Positions 1 through 6,863 of a stretch of 53,099 nucleotides of DNA are shown here, one piece after another. The DNA is from Bifidobacterium amazonense (lineage in GTDB: Bacteria; Actinomycetota; Actinomycetes; Actinomycetales; Bifidobacteriaceae). Below the pieces are notes generated by a model. It worked only from the letters and a program-made list of their open reading frames with translations. It ran no database searches and was not told the DNA's origin. The first letter of the stretch is position 1. The number at the start of each line of letters is the position of its first letter. The translations under genes were made by a program, and so were the position numbers. Where the stretch lies: positions 1 through 53,099 of the forward strand of contig NZ_JAFEJT020000016.1 of assembly GCF_018555435.2 (NCBI RefSeq), read 5' to 3'.

Positions 1-80
1 GAACCCGGAAGCTAAGGCCTGGCACGGCAATGGTACTGCACCCGATAGAGTGTGGGAGAGTAGCACACCGCCGCATTCAC
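1..80 (+). rRNA. rrf: 5S ribosomal RNA, 3' part
   Basis: The sequence carries the conserved 5S 3' region: CCGAACCCGGAAG-like start, AATGGTACTGCACC, GTGTGGGAGAGTAG and CACACCGCCGC near the end. About the first 35-40 nt of the gene lie outside the window. The rRNA operon would extend to the left and be transcribed into the window. The 3' boundary is estimated to within a few bases. A strong terminator follows. Confidence 0.9.
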
Positions 81-88
81 ACTTGATG

Positions 89-127
89 AGGACCCCGGTC
101 GAGCCACACGGCTCCCGGGGTCCTTTC
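89..127 (+). terminator. Terminator of rRNA operon
   Basis: GGACCCCGG at 90-98 pairs with CCGGGGTCC at 115-123, with an inner GAGCC/GGCTC stem and an ACAC loop, followed by TTTCT. This is an intrinsic terminator placed directly after the 5S gene. Confidence 0.85.
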
Positions 128-233
128 TCATACCCACACAACACAACGACGAACCAAGCGACGAAAAACACCCAGCCGGAACACCGCCAGCAAGACAAAA
201 ACACCACGCATATTCAACAACTACACCACTTGT

Positions 234-239
234 TACGGT
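234..239 (+). promoter_or_regulatory. -10 box, leaderless start of CxxC protein
   Basis: TACGGT fits TAnnnT and ends exactly 7 nt before the ATG at 247, so transcription would start at or next to the start codon. No convincing -35 box. Mirror copy at 52861-52866. Confidence 0.5.
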
Positions 240-246
240 TACTACC

Positions 247-498
247 ATGCATTACTTTGTCCCCAAACGCTGCACCGAGTCGAACAAGATCATGTATCAC
301 GACAAGGCGCAGGCTCAACAAGCGGCAGACCAAAGCCTGCGCGAACGCGGTGCGGAACTGTGGGTATATCGTTGCGAATACTGCGGTACGTGGCATCTGA
401 CCCATCGTGACCCGCGTAACAGTTATCGTGTGGTGCCGCTCAACCAGCAACTCAAGCCGCACTCACGCAAGAAAGGCTACAAGCCGCGCCGCCGATAG
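247..498 (+). CDS. Small CxxC-containing hypothetical protein
   Basis: An 83-residue basic protein of unknown function. The centre holds YRCEYCGTWHLT, a CxxC pair followed by a histidine, which suggests a small metal-binding knuckle. The C-terminus is rich in Lys/Arg (HSRKKGYKPRRR), so nucleic-acid binding is possible but only inferred. No membrane segment is visible. There is no Shine-Dalgarno sequence. Instead TACGGT at 234-239 sits 7 nt before the ATG, the leaderless arrangement used by several neighbours. I think I have seen similar short proteins in actinobacteria but cannot name a family. Confidence 0.75.
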   Translation: MHYFVPKRCTESNKIMYHDKAQAQQAADQSLRERGAELWVYRCEYCGTWHLTHRDPRNSYRVVPLNQQLKPHSRKKGYKPRRR

Positions 499-738
499 CG
501 GGTGACGTGACGATCCGGCATCCAGGGACGCGATGACATGGCTATACGCACATCGATACGTAGACACAGCGTCTCGCATACACACAACCACGCTGGTTTT
601 GTCAAGTCGTGGCTGGCCGACGAACAAGCATTGAAGCAATGCACTACGCGACGGTCATGCCGTATATCGTCGCACGATCGACGGCGGCAAACGTAACGTT
701 CACCGCGAGTGCACAACGAGTGCGCAACGGGCACGCGA

Positions 739-1134
739 TCAGTCGTTCCTGCGACGATGGCGACGATCGACGATCGCCTGCGAGCCGCGGTCCGACAGCT
801 GCGACACAGCCGCGCCGACGGCCGCCGACAGCGCCGAGAACAGCACGCTCATCATCAGGCTTTCCTTTTCATCGACCACGCCGTCGCCAAACGAACCTGC
901 GCCGGCCTGCGACGCAGCCTTGCGATTGCGGCCCAGACTACGGTTCCACGCGAACGTGAACAGTTTGCCGGCGACGAAACCGGCGACGGACGGCAGAGCG
1001 AACTTCAGAAACTTGTCGCCAAGGGAATCGGGGTCGTTGATTCGCTTCGCGCGCATGGCATCCACCTTCTCGTTGATCCTGTCGAACACGGCGATGATCT
1101 GATCGGCGGTCGACTCTGCCTGAACATCGGTCAT
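739..1134 (-). CDS. DUF4235 family membrane protein
   Basis: 131 residues when started at the second in-frame ATG (a start 9 bases upstream at 1143 is possible). An acidic N-terminal half of about 45 residues is followed by a hydrophobic stretch with FAGKLF-type sequence (PSVAGFVAGKLFTFAWN) and, after a polar linker with GDGVVDEKES, a second hydrophobic segment ending in SDRGSQAIVDRRHRRR. This two-segment layout with a GxVAGK motif and a basic tail is typical of actinobacterial DUF4235 proteins, whose function is unknown. TAATGT on the minus strand (1140-1145) ends 5 nt before the chosen ATG, again suggesting a leaderless transcript. It is divergent from the histidine phosphatase gene across a 357-bp gap. 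Confidence 0.75.
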   Translation of the reverse strand: MTDVQAESTADQIIAVFDRINEKVDAMRAKRINDPDSLGDKFLKFALPSVAGFVAGKLFTFAWNRSLGRNRKAASQAGAGSFGDGVVDEKESLMMSVLFSALSAAVGAAVSQLSDRGSQAIVDRRHRRRND

Positions 1135-1139
1135 GGTCA

Positions 1140-1145
1140 ACATTA
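1140..1145 (-). promoter_or_regulatory. -10 box, leaderless start of DUF4235 gene
   Basis: On the minus strand TAATGT ends 5 nt before the ATG at 1134. It overlaps an upstream in-frame ATG, which argues for the downstream start. Mirror copy at 51955-51960. Confidence 0.45.
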
Positions 1146-1236
1146 TTTGGCGAGGTAGCGACGCGCGTGCGGGCGCGTGCGGGCGCGCGTGCAGACGTGC
1201 GCAGCTACGAATCGCCGTTAGGCGAAGGACCGAGAC

Positions 1237-1323
1237 AGTGCACCTACACGTGGCGAGATACGGAAAACCGCATCGGAAGGGCTATGCGAGCGCTTGGAGT
1301 GCACCCACACGTGGCGGGATACG
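1237..1323. repeat. Two direct repeats in divergent gap 1135-1491
   Basis: AGTGCACCTACACGTGGCG at 1237-1255 and AGTGCACCCACACGTGGCG at 1298-1316 differ by one base, and similarity continues through a GATACG-like tail. The offset is 61 bp, close to six helical turns. They lie midway between two divergent genes, so a regulator site is possible. Just upstream (about 1165-1195) there is a GCGTGCGGGC-type tandem of about 10 bp period. I see nothing else in this 357-bp gap except the two -10 boxes. Confidence 0.7.
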
Positions 1324-1478
1324 AAGGGCCGTCGGTGCGCGCACTTCAGTCACGCGTCCGGCACGAGCCCAGCTGTCCGCACAACCCAACGCGGACGGCT
1401 CCCGCCTCGGTCACGCATCCGTACACGAACGCCTACGGCAAAAACGAAGCAAACGATGCGAAACCCCGACGACGTGAG

Positions 1479-1484
1479 TAGAGT
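1479..1484 (+). promoter_or_regulatory. -10 box, leaderless start of histidine phosphatase
   Basis: TAGAGT ends 7 nt before the ATG at 1492. The same hexamer and spacing occur upstream of tgt. No clear -35 box. Mirror copy at 51616-51621. Confidence 0.55.
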
Positions 1485-1491
1485 GGGGCGT

Positions 1492-2190
1492 ATGAGTCAA
1501 ACGAACAGTGGCAAGGCGGCCGCAAACGGACCAACCGGACAACTGGTACTGCTGCGGCACGGGGAAACCGCATGGAGCGTCTCAGGACAGCACACGGGCC
1601 GCACGGACATCCCATTGACCGAAACCGGCGTGCGACAGGCGCAGGATGCCGGCAAACGTATTCGCAGCCTGTTCCCCGAAGGGTTTGACAACGACTGCAT
1701 GTTCGCCAGCCCGCTCAAACGTGCGCAGCAGACCGCGCGTCTGGCCGGATTCGAACCGCAGACGCTGCCCGCGTTGGCCGAGTGGGATTACGGCCGTGCG
1801 GAGGGCCGTACACGGCAGACCGTGGCGCAGATGCACGGCGGATCGTGGGACGTGTGGCGCGACGGTCCGGACGCGCTCGATCCGTCCATGGAAGGCGAAT
1901 GGGAGGAGACGCTGCCGAACGGAGAACGGATCACCGTACGCAATGGCGCCGGCGAGTCGCTGCAGGACGTGTACGAGCGCGTGCAGCTGGCCATCGACCA
2001 GGCGATGCCGTTGCTGGAAGACGGCCGCAACGTGCTGTTCGTCGCGCACGCGCACGTCCTGCGCATCCTCACGTCCCGTTGGCTGGGCGTCGAGCCGCAG
2101 TTCGCACGTTTGCTGCGGCTCGACACCGCGCACTACTCGATCCTGTCCGTCTACAAGGGCGATCGCGTGATCGAACGCTGGAACTGCTGA
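1492..2190 (+). CDS. Histidine phosphatase family protein
   Basis: 232 residues, usual size for a single-domain member of the histidine phosphatase (phosphoglycerate mutase-like) superfamily. LVLLRHGETAW at residues 18-28 carries the catalytic RHG (phospho-accepting His23). The second catalytic histidine is in FVAHAHVLR (about His186), and the acid/base region is LAEWDYGRAEGRT. It probably hydrolyses a small phosphate ester. The sequence does not show whether it is a true mutase, and the substrate is unknown. An upstream in-frame ATG at 1294 exists, but the ATG at 1492 is chosen because of the preceding TAGAGT box and because homology begins after it. It converges with the GH13 gene. Confidence 0.88.
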   Translation: MSQTNSGKAAANGPTGQLVLLRHGETAWSVSGQHTGRTDIPLTETGVRQAQDAGKRIRSLFPEGFDNDCMFASPLKRAQQTARLAGFEPQTLPALAEWDYGRAEGRTRQTVAQMHGGSWDVWRDGPDALDPSMEGEWEETLPNGERITVRNGAGESLQDVYERVQLAIDQAMPLLEDGRNVLFVAHAHVLRILTSRWLGVEPQFARLLRLDTAHYSILSVYKGDRVIERWNC

Positions 2191-2241
2191 CGAGCCGTTG
2201 ACGTACGCTGCCAACGTATGTCGATCGACAACATGCGCACT

Positions 2242-2311
2242 GCGGCGAACGCTGGCCGGTGACGTGCACGACATCACCGATATCGTGCACGTCGCAGCCG
2301 GCGTTCGCCGC
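2242..2311. terminator. Nested palindrome between convergent genes
   Basis: GCGGCGAACGC (2242-2252) pairs with GCGTTCGCCGC (2301-2311) and, inside it, GACGTGCACGA (2261-2271) pairs with TCGTGCACGTC (2283-2293). The structure lies between two gene 3' ends, so a bidirectional terminator is likely, although no U-tract follows. Confidence 0.6.
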
Positions 2312-2357
2312 CGTTTGCGTTCGTCGGCCAGCCTCGTGTCGCGTCCTCGTGCGTTCG

Positions 2358-2398
2358 TGCGCGTATGACGTCTGCGCGTAGTCTGCGCGTATGACGTC
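2358..2398. repeat. Direct repeat TGCGCGTATGACGTC
   Basis: The 15-mer occurs at 2358-2372 and 2384-2398, with a truncated TGCGCGTAG between. It lies just before the 3' end of the GH13 gene, in the same convergent gap as the nested palindrome. Function unknown. Mirror copy at 50702-50742. Confidence 0.7.
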
Positions 2399-2409
2399 AA
2401 TGACGCGCG

Positions 2410-4185
2410 CTACTGCAGCAGCCAGACGGACGCGTCGGACGGCAGAAGGCCGTCGACCAGCGGCACCGACGCGAGCACCGGTTCGCCGGACGGCAGTTCG
2501 ATCGCGTCCGCACCGAAATTCGTGACGCTGACGAGCGCACGGCCGTCGTCGTCCGTGCTCGGCCGGCGGTAGGCGATCACGTCGTCGCCCATGTCCAGCC
2601 AGTCGAACGTCGACGTGTCCGCAGTCGCCGTCAGCAGGCCGGCGCGCAGCGACAGCACGCGACGGTACAGATTCAGCATCGACTCGGGATCCCGCTCCTC
2701 GGCGTCCGCGGCGTAGTCCTTGTACCACAGCGGCTGCGGCAGGTGCGGATCGGCCGCATGCGATCCATCCGGACGCGTGGCCGGCGAGAAGCCGAACGAG
2801 GCTCCCGTGCCGAACGCATGCTCGGACCGGGGTTCCGGCGACCAATTCGCCACAGCCGGCACATCCGTCGAATCCCACGGCAGCGGCACGCGGCAGCCGT
2901 CACGGCCCTTGTCGGTGAAGTTACGCAGCGTGTTGAACGGCGTCGGATCCTCAAGCCGGTCCCACGGAATGTCCGCGACCTCCGGCAGGCCCAGCTCCTC
3001 GCCCTGATACACGTACACCGAACCGGGCAGGCCCATCTCCATCAACACGGCGGCACGGGCGCGGCGCGCGCCCAGCTCGCGATCCTCCTCATACGAACCG
3101 CCGTTGCGCAGCAGCCAATCGTGCGCCAGCTGGTGATACGGCGCGCGCGTGACCTGCGGCAGGCCGTAACGCGACGGGCTGCGCGGCACGTCGTGGTTGT
3201 TCATCACCCACGTCGTCGTCGAATCGCCGGTCTCGGCCGCGGAATCCAGCCCCTCGGCGATCGCCGCGCGCATTTCGGCCGCGTCCCAGTTCGCCTTCGC
3301 GAACTCGAAGTTGAACACCTGGCCGAGCTCGTCGGTGCTCGCATACAGATGCTGATGCTCAGGCACCACCCACGCCTCGCCGACCGCGAACCGCGGCGGA
3401 TCGTACTCGTTGAAGATCTCGCGCCACTCACGGTAGATGTCGTGCACCTCGGGGCGGTCCCACAACGGGCTCAGACCGTCGCTGGACAGCGCGTTCTGCA
3501 CGCTGTCGGCCGGCTGGTCGGCGAGCGGGACGCTGTCGAGATCCTTGGCGAGACCGTGCGCCACGTCGATGCGGAAGCCGTCCGCGCCGTGGTCGGACCA
3601 GAAGCGCAGCGTCTTCGCGAACTCCTCGTGGATGTCCGGATTATCCCAGTTGACGTCCGGCTGCTCCTTGGTGAAGATGTGCAGATACCACTGGCCGTCC
3701 GGCACGCGCTCCCACGCGGGGCCGCCGAACATGGCCTGCCAGTCGTTCGGCGGCAGTTCGCCGTTCGACCCACGGCCCTCGCGGAAGATATACCGGTCGC
3801 GTTCGGGGGAGCCGGGAGCGGCCGCGAGGGCGGCCTGGAACAGCTTGTGCCTGTTCGACGTGTGATTCGGCACGATGTCGACGATGATCTTGATGCCGGC
3901 CTCGCGAGCGGCCGCGGCCATCGCGTCGAAGTCGTCCATGGTGCCGAGACGCGGGTCGACGTTGCGATAGTCGATCACGTCGTAGCCGCCGTCCGCGAGA
4001 TCGGACGGATAGAACGGGCTCAGCCAGATTGCGTCCACGCCGAGCGTTTTGAGATACGGCATCTTCTCGGTGATGCCGGCGATGTCGCCGAGGCCGTCGC
4101 CGTTCACGTCCTTGAAGCTGCGCGGGTAGATCTGGTAGACGACCGCCTGCTTCCACCAGTCGTCGCGTGTGTTGTTCGACGTCAT
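2410..4185 (-). CDS. GH13 alpha-glucosidase
   Basis: 591 residues, normal for GH13 oligo-1,6-glucosidase/alpha-glucosidase enzymes. It would act on malto- or isomalto-oligosaccharides in the cytoplasm, as no signal peptide is seen. Seen: WWKQAVVYQIYPRSF at the N-terminus, DIVPNHTS (region I), DGFRIDVAHG with the nucleophile near Asp207, VGEAWV with the acid/base Glu near 270, and NNHDVPRS with the third acid near Asp332. Valine directly after the nucleophile is the residue associated with alpha-1,6 activity in characterised relatives, so isomaltose or panose-type substrates are plausible. Start chosen at 4185 because a GGAGA Shine-Dalgarno lies about 7 nt upstream. An open frame continues further upstream but is low-complexity. 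A LacI-type operator lies about 260 bp upstream. No transporter or regulator gene is adjacent. Confidence 0.92.
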   Translation of the reverse strand: MTSNNTRDDWWKQAVVYQIYPRSFKDVNGDGLGDIAGITEKMPYLKTLGVDAIWLSPFYPSDLADGGYDVIDYRNVDPRLGTMDDFDAMAAAAREAGIKIIVDIVPNHTSNRHKLFQAALAAAPGSPERDRYIFREGRGSNGELPPNDWQAMFGGPAWERVPDGQWYLHIFTKEQPDVNWDNPDIHEEFAKTLRFWSDHGADGFRIDVAHGLAKDLDSVPLADQPADSVQNALSSDGLSPLWDRPEVHDIYREWREIFNEYDPPRFAVGEAWVVPEHQHLYASTDELGQVFNFEFAKANWDAAEMRAAIAEGLDSAAETGDSTTTWVMNNHDVPRSPSRYGLPQVTRAPYHQLAHDWLLRNGGSYEEDRELGARRARAAVLMEMGLPGSVYVYQGEELGLPEVADIPWDRLEDPTPFNTLRNFTDKGRDGCRVPLPWDSTDVPAVANWSPEPRSEHAFGTGASFGFSPATRPDGSHAADPHLPQPLWYKDYAADAEERDPESMLNLYRRVLSLRAGLLTATADTSTFDWLDMGDDVIAYRRPSTDDDGRALVSVTNFGADAIELPSGEPVLASVPLVDGLLPSDASVWLLQ

Positions 4186-4440
4186 TGGAGTCTCCTTCCA
4201 GCGGGTCTGCTGCGGTTTCGTCGCGTTCGCGCCGTGGTTGCGGCGGCGGTTTTCGGCCGTGGCTTGTGGCCGCGGTTTGTGACCGGGACTGCGGCTGTGG
4301 CAGCGCCGTAGCCGTGACCGTGGTGGGGCGGCTGCTTGTAGCCGTGGTCGCGATAGTGGCTGTGGCCGTGGGTTGCGACCGTGCCGCATTGAGTCGCGTT
4401 GTGCCGCGTTGTGCCGCGTTGCGCGTGGGCGCGCGTCCCG
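4186..4440. repeat. Low-complexity leader upstream of GH13 gene
   Basis: About 250 bp without a convincing gene. It is dominated by imperfect GCCGTGG / GTGGC words and ends in a short tandem of TTGTGCCGCG-type units (about 4390-4425). On the GH13 sense strand it is CCAC/CACGGC-rich and poor in G-runs. It probably forms a long 5' untranslated region, if the promoter lies near the LacI-type operator at 4447-4460. Confidence 0.5.
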
Positions 4441-4446
4441 TCCTCA

Positions 4447-4460
4447 TGCAAACGATAGCA
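4447..4460. promoter_or_regulatory. LacI-type operator candidate for GH13 gene
   Basis: TGCAAACGATAGCA matches the palindromic LacI/GalR-family consensus TGCAAACGTTTGCA at 11 of 14 positions, including the central CG. It lies upstream of the alpha-glucosidase, a gene class usually under LacI-family (MalR-like) control in bifidobacteria. No LacI-family gene is in the window, so the regulator would act in trans. Confidence 0.55.
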
Positions 4461-4600
4461 GAAGGGATTGGCGACCGGTCGGATGCGAACCGGGGACGTT
4501 GGGTCGGGATGGGGATACTCGGCGGGGCTGCCGGATCGTGACTGTCGGATCGCGCTCGACGAGCGGGCGTGCAAAGCGGTGTGCGAACCGTGCGGAATGG

Positions 4601-4610
4601 TTGTATACAA
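4601..4610. promoter_or_regulatory. GntR-like palindrome TTGTATACAA
   Basis: A perfect 10-bp palindrome in the gap between the GH13 promoter region and yccF. It equals the core of the Bacillus gluconate-repressor (GntR) operator. It could serve either neighbour. At 10 bp it may also be a chance -10-like element. Confidence 0.35.
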
Positions 4611-4648
4611 GGCTGGCCCCGCGTTGGTGAGTTGGTGAGGGATGGTCC

Positions 4649-4676
4649 GGCTTGTCGGATCAGGCTTGCCGGATCA
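4649..4676. repeat. 14-bp tandem pair upstream of yccF
   Basis: GGCTTGTCGGATCA followed immediately by GGCTTGCCGGATCA, one mismatch. A TTGGTGAG pair lies just upstream. A short tandem duplication near the yccF promoter. Mirror copy at 48424-48451. Confidence 0.7.
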
Positions 4677-4723
4677 GGGATAAATCAGTGGTTCCCCTGA
4701 CCGTTGCGCCCGTTGCGGCATGG

Positions 4724-4729
4724 CAGTAT
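4724..4729 (+). promoter_or_regulatory. -10-like box at yccF start
   Basis: CAGTAT ends 6 nt before the ATG at 4736. It is a weaker match than at other genes, but no Shine-Dalgarno is present. Mirror copy at 48371-48376. Confidence 0.35.
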
Positions 4730-4735
4730 GAAGAT

Positions 4736-5101
4736 ATGAGACTTTTGGGCAATATCGTGTGGCTGATTTTCGGCGGTCTGCTCCTGTCGTTGGGCTGGGC
4801 GATCGTCGGACTGGTGCTATGCGTGACGATCATCGGCATCCCGCTGGGCATACAGGCGTTCAAAATGGCCGAACTCACGCTCACCCCGTTCGGTAAGACC
4901 GTGGTGTATCGGGGCGGCGTCGGATCCACGCTGGCGAACATCGTGTGGATGGTGCTGGTCGGCGTGTGGATGGCGCTCGGGTATGTGGGTGCCGGCTTGG
5001 TCAACTGCCTCACCATCATTGGCATCCCGTTCGGCATCCAGTCGTTCAAGATGGCCAAACTGGCGCTGTGGCCGTTCGGCGCGGACATTGTGTCGCTGTG
5101 A
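4736..5101 (+). CDS. YccF-like inner membrane protein
   Basis: 121 residues made of two tandem copies of the same unit: NIVWLIFGGLLLSLGWA then GIPLGIQAFKMAELTLTPFG, and NIVWMVLVGVWMALGY then GIPFGIQSFKMAKLALWPFG. This internal duplication with TIIGIP and PFG signatures defines the YccF (DUF307) family, membrane proteins of unknown function. At least three or four hydrophobic segments are visible. The start MRLLGN is chosen because homology begins there. An in-frame start at 4652 would add an unrelated polar extension. It is followed by tRNA-Leu on the same strand. Confidence 0.88.
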   Translation: MRLLGNIVWLIFGGLLLSLGWAIVGLVLCVTIIGIPLGIQAFKMAELTLTPFGKTVVYRGGVGSTLANIVWMVLVGVWMALGYVGAGLVNCLTIIGIPFGIQSFKMAKLALWPFGADIVSL

Positions 5102-5169
5102 GTGCTGCCATACTGCCGTGCGATGAGAGGGTCTGATTTTCGCTGCGATATCGCGCGACACGCCGAAGA

Positions 5170-5198
5170 TTGCGTGACTGATGATATGGGTGTATCTT
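5170..5198 (+). promoter_or_regulatory. Promoter of tRNA-Leu
   Basis: TTGCGT (5170-5175) and TATCTT (5193-5198) are separated by 17 bp, placing the transcription start a few bases before the tRNA 5' end at 5211. Mirror copy at 47902-47930. Confidence 0.55.
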
Positions 5199-5210
5199 AA
5201 TCGATTGTCT

Positions 5211-5293
5211 GCGAGTGTGGCGGAATGGTAGACGCGCTGTCTTCAGGTGGCAGTGAGTGTATGCTCGTGGGGGTTCAACTCCCCCCACTCGCA
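5211..5293 (+). tRNA. tRNA-Leu (CAG)
   Basis: Class II tRNA of 83 nt. Acceptor GCGAGTG pairs with CACTCGC, the D-arm region is GCGGAATGGTAGACGC, anticodon stem CTGTC/GGCAG encloses loop TTCAGGT (anticodon CAG), and a long variable arm precedes GGTTCAACTCC in the T-arm. No CCA is encoded. Confidence 0.95.
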
Positions 5294-5300
5294 CGCAGGG

Positions 5301-5346
5301 AGAAAGCCCCGAATCGTTGGAATATCAACGGTCCGGGGCTTTTCTG
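5301..5346 (+). terminator. Terminator after tRNA-Leu
   Basis: AAAGCCCCG at its left pairs with CGGGGCTTTT at its right, with an inner CGTTG/CAACG stem, followed by TCTG. Intrinsic terminator, possibly bidirectional because the stem begins with an A-run and ends with a T-run. Confidence 0.85.
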
Positions 5347-5387
5347 TATCTGTCGGGCGCAGGAAGACCCTACGCAAAATGTTTAGA

Positions 5388-5702
5388 TTTCCCCACATTC
5401 CTGTCCGGTTGGCCCGTCGGCCCGCCGTTGGAGGCCGGGGTGGCGGCGGATGTGGGGAAACAGGCAGCATGAACAGGCCTTGGCGGAACCACGGACATGG
5501 CCCGATGACGAAAGTGGGGAAATGGACAGCATCAAGCCCGCCGATGACGGGCGTTCATACTGCCTGTTTCCCCACTTTCGGCTCGATATCCTGAATGTGG
5601 GGAACCAAGCAGTACGAACGGGATCGGAAACCGGCGTGTCGCGTCGCAATTTCCCCACTTTCGGATACGGGCGTGCGTAAAAGTCTCATTTTCCCCACAT
5701 TC
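5388..5702. repeat. Seven copies of GTGGGGAAA-type repeat
   Basis: A 13-bp word, GAAAGTGGGGAAA or GAATGTGGGGAAA, occurs at 5448, 5510 and 5593 on the plus strand and at 5388, 5567, 5650 and 5690 on the minus strand. Three copies extend to a longer unit, GGGGAAACAGGCAGCATGAAC-like (5455, 5599 and the inverse ending at 5574). The gap 5347-5778 lies between the tRNA terminator and the 3' end of the AEC transporter gene, and I see no gene in it. The word is not found in other gaps. Confidence 0.85.
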
Positions 5703-5778
5703 GGATATCTTCCGTTGCGGGCGGTCGGCCCGAGACGGCCCGAGACGGTCAGGCGCAGTTGTTGAATCACCCAGACAC

Positions 5779-6720
5779 TCACCCCAGCAGCGCGGCGATG
5801 ATGAAGATGAACACGGGGGAGGAGAGGGTGCTGAGCAGGATGCCGTCGCGGGCGAGGCGCGTGCCCGCATCGTAGCGCGACGCGTAGTTGTACACGTTCT
5901 GCGCGGTCGGCAGCGCGGCGAGGATCACGCACGCGTACAGGTCCGTGCCGCGGAATCCCATCATGAAATAGGCAAGCAGGAACGCGGCCGCCGGCATCAC
6001 CGCATTCTTCAGCAGCGCAGCCGTAATCGTCGCCGCATAATCGGCGCCGGCTCCGAACGGCTTCGTATTGCGCAACGACATGCCGAACGCCGTCAGAATC
6101 AGCGGTACCGACGATCCTCCGACGATATTGATCGGATCGTACAGATAATCCGGCACGACGAACCAGCCGACATGGTCGCTGATCGCGGACGTGACGATGC
6201 CCAGCAGCACGCCGATCAGAATCGGCTGATGCAGCGGCTGGCCGACGATCGTGCGTACGCTCACCGTGTCCTTGGACGACAGGTCGAGCATGGTCAGCGC
6301 GACCGGCGTGAACAGGATGCCCTGGATGAGCACGATCGGCGTGACCGCGGTCGGATCGCCGAGAATGTACGTGGCGATGGGCAGGCCGATATTGTTCGCG
6401 TTCATGAACATGGAGATGAGCACGCCGATCGTCGCGTCGGCGAGTTTCAGCCGGAAGCATGCGGCGTTGATCGCGAGAAATATCGCGCCCGTGATCGACG
6501 CGCACAGGATCGCGACCAGGACGCCCGTCTTGAACACGTCCGCAAGATGCTCCTTGGACAGCAGCGCGAACATGAGGCACGGCGTGGACACGAAATAGCT
6601 GAAACGATTGAGCACCATCTGCGCGGTCGGGCCGCCGATCTGGCAGCGCGCGGCGATATAGCCGATGAGAATGATGATGCCGATGACGCAGAACCCCTGC
6701 ATCGCCGCGATAAGACCCAT
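5779..6720 (-). CDS. AEC family transporter
   Basis: 313 residues, almost entirely hydrophobic, with about ten membrane segments in two halves. This is the size and layout of the auxin efflux carrier (AEC) family, which includes malate and other organic-anion permeases. Seen: LNRFSYFVSTPCLMFALLSK in the first half, NANNIGLPIATYILGD (the conserved N-x-G-x-P type motif) and, in the second half, GGSSVPLILTAFGMSLRNT with LLKNAVMPAAAFLLA and LPTAQNVYNYASRY. The substrate cannot be read from sequence. The start at 6720 is preferred over an in-frame ATG at 6741 because GGAGG lies 7 nt upstream of it. Divergent from the gamma-glutamyltransferase-like gene. Confidence 0.9.
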   Translation of the reverse strand: MGLIAAMQGFCVIGIIILIGYIAARCQIGGPTAQMVLNRFSYFVSTPCLMFALLSKEHLADVFKTGVLVAILCASITGAIFLAINAACFRLKLADATIGVLISMFMNANNIGLPIATYILGDPTAVTPIVLIQGILFTPVALTMLDLSSKDTVSVRTIVGQPLHQPILIGVLLGIVTSAISDHVGWFVVPDYLYDPINIVGGSSVPLILTAFGMSLRNTKPFGAGADYAATITAALLKNAVMPAAAFLLAYFMMGFRGTDLYACVILAALPTAQNVYNYASRYDAGTRLARDGILLSTLSSPVFIFIIAALLG

Positions 6721-6750
6721 ACGCTCCTCCGTTCCCCGCATCTCGGGCGG

Positions 6751-6806
6751 CTCTCCGAACGGTGCTTGCCGAACGGTGCTTGCCGAACGGTGCTCTCCGA
6801 ACGATA
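6751..6806. repeat. Four 14-bp tandem repeats
   Basis: CTCTCCGAACGGTG, CTTGCCGAACGGTG, CTTGCCGAACGGTG, CTCTCCGAACGATA in direct succession. The repeat sits in the divergent promoter region between the AEC transporter and the transferase gene, so changes in copy number could alter promoter spacing. Confidence 0.9.
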
Positions 6807-6850
6807 CTCATTATGCGCAATGCCGCGCGCGTCCGCCCGGCGCCGGCGAC

Positions 6851-6856
6851 GATAAT
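6851..6856 (+). promoter_or_regulatory. -10 box, leaderless start of transferase
   Basis: GATAAT (five of six matches to TATAAT) ends exactly 7 nt before the ATG at 6864. This selects the ATG at 6864 over in-frame ATGs at 6762 and 6855, the latter overlapping the box. Mirror copy at 46244-46249. Confidence 0.5.
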
Positions 6857-6863
6857 GGACGAC

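Noticed and set aside
4186..4389. N-terminal extension of the alpha-glucosidase
   Set aside because: The extension is His/Arg/Pro low complexity, and a good Shine-Dalgarno precedes the ATG at 4185, where GH13 homology begins.
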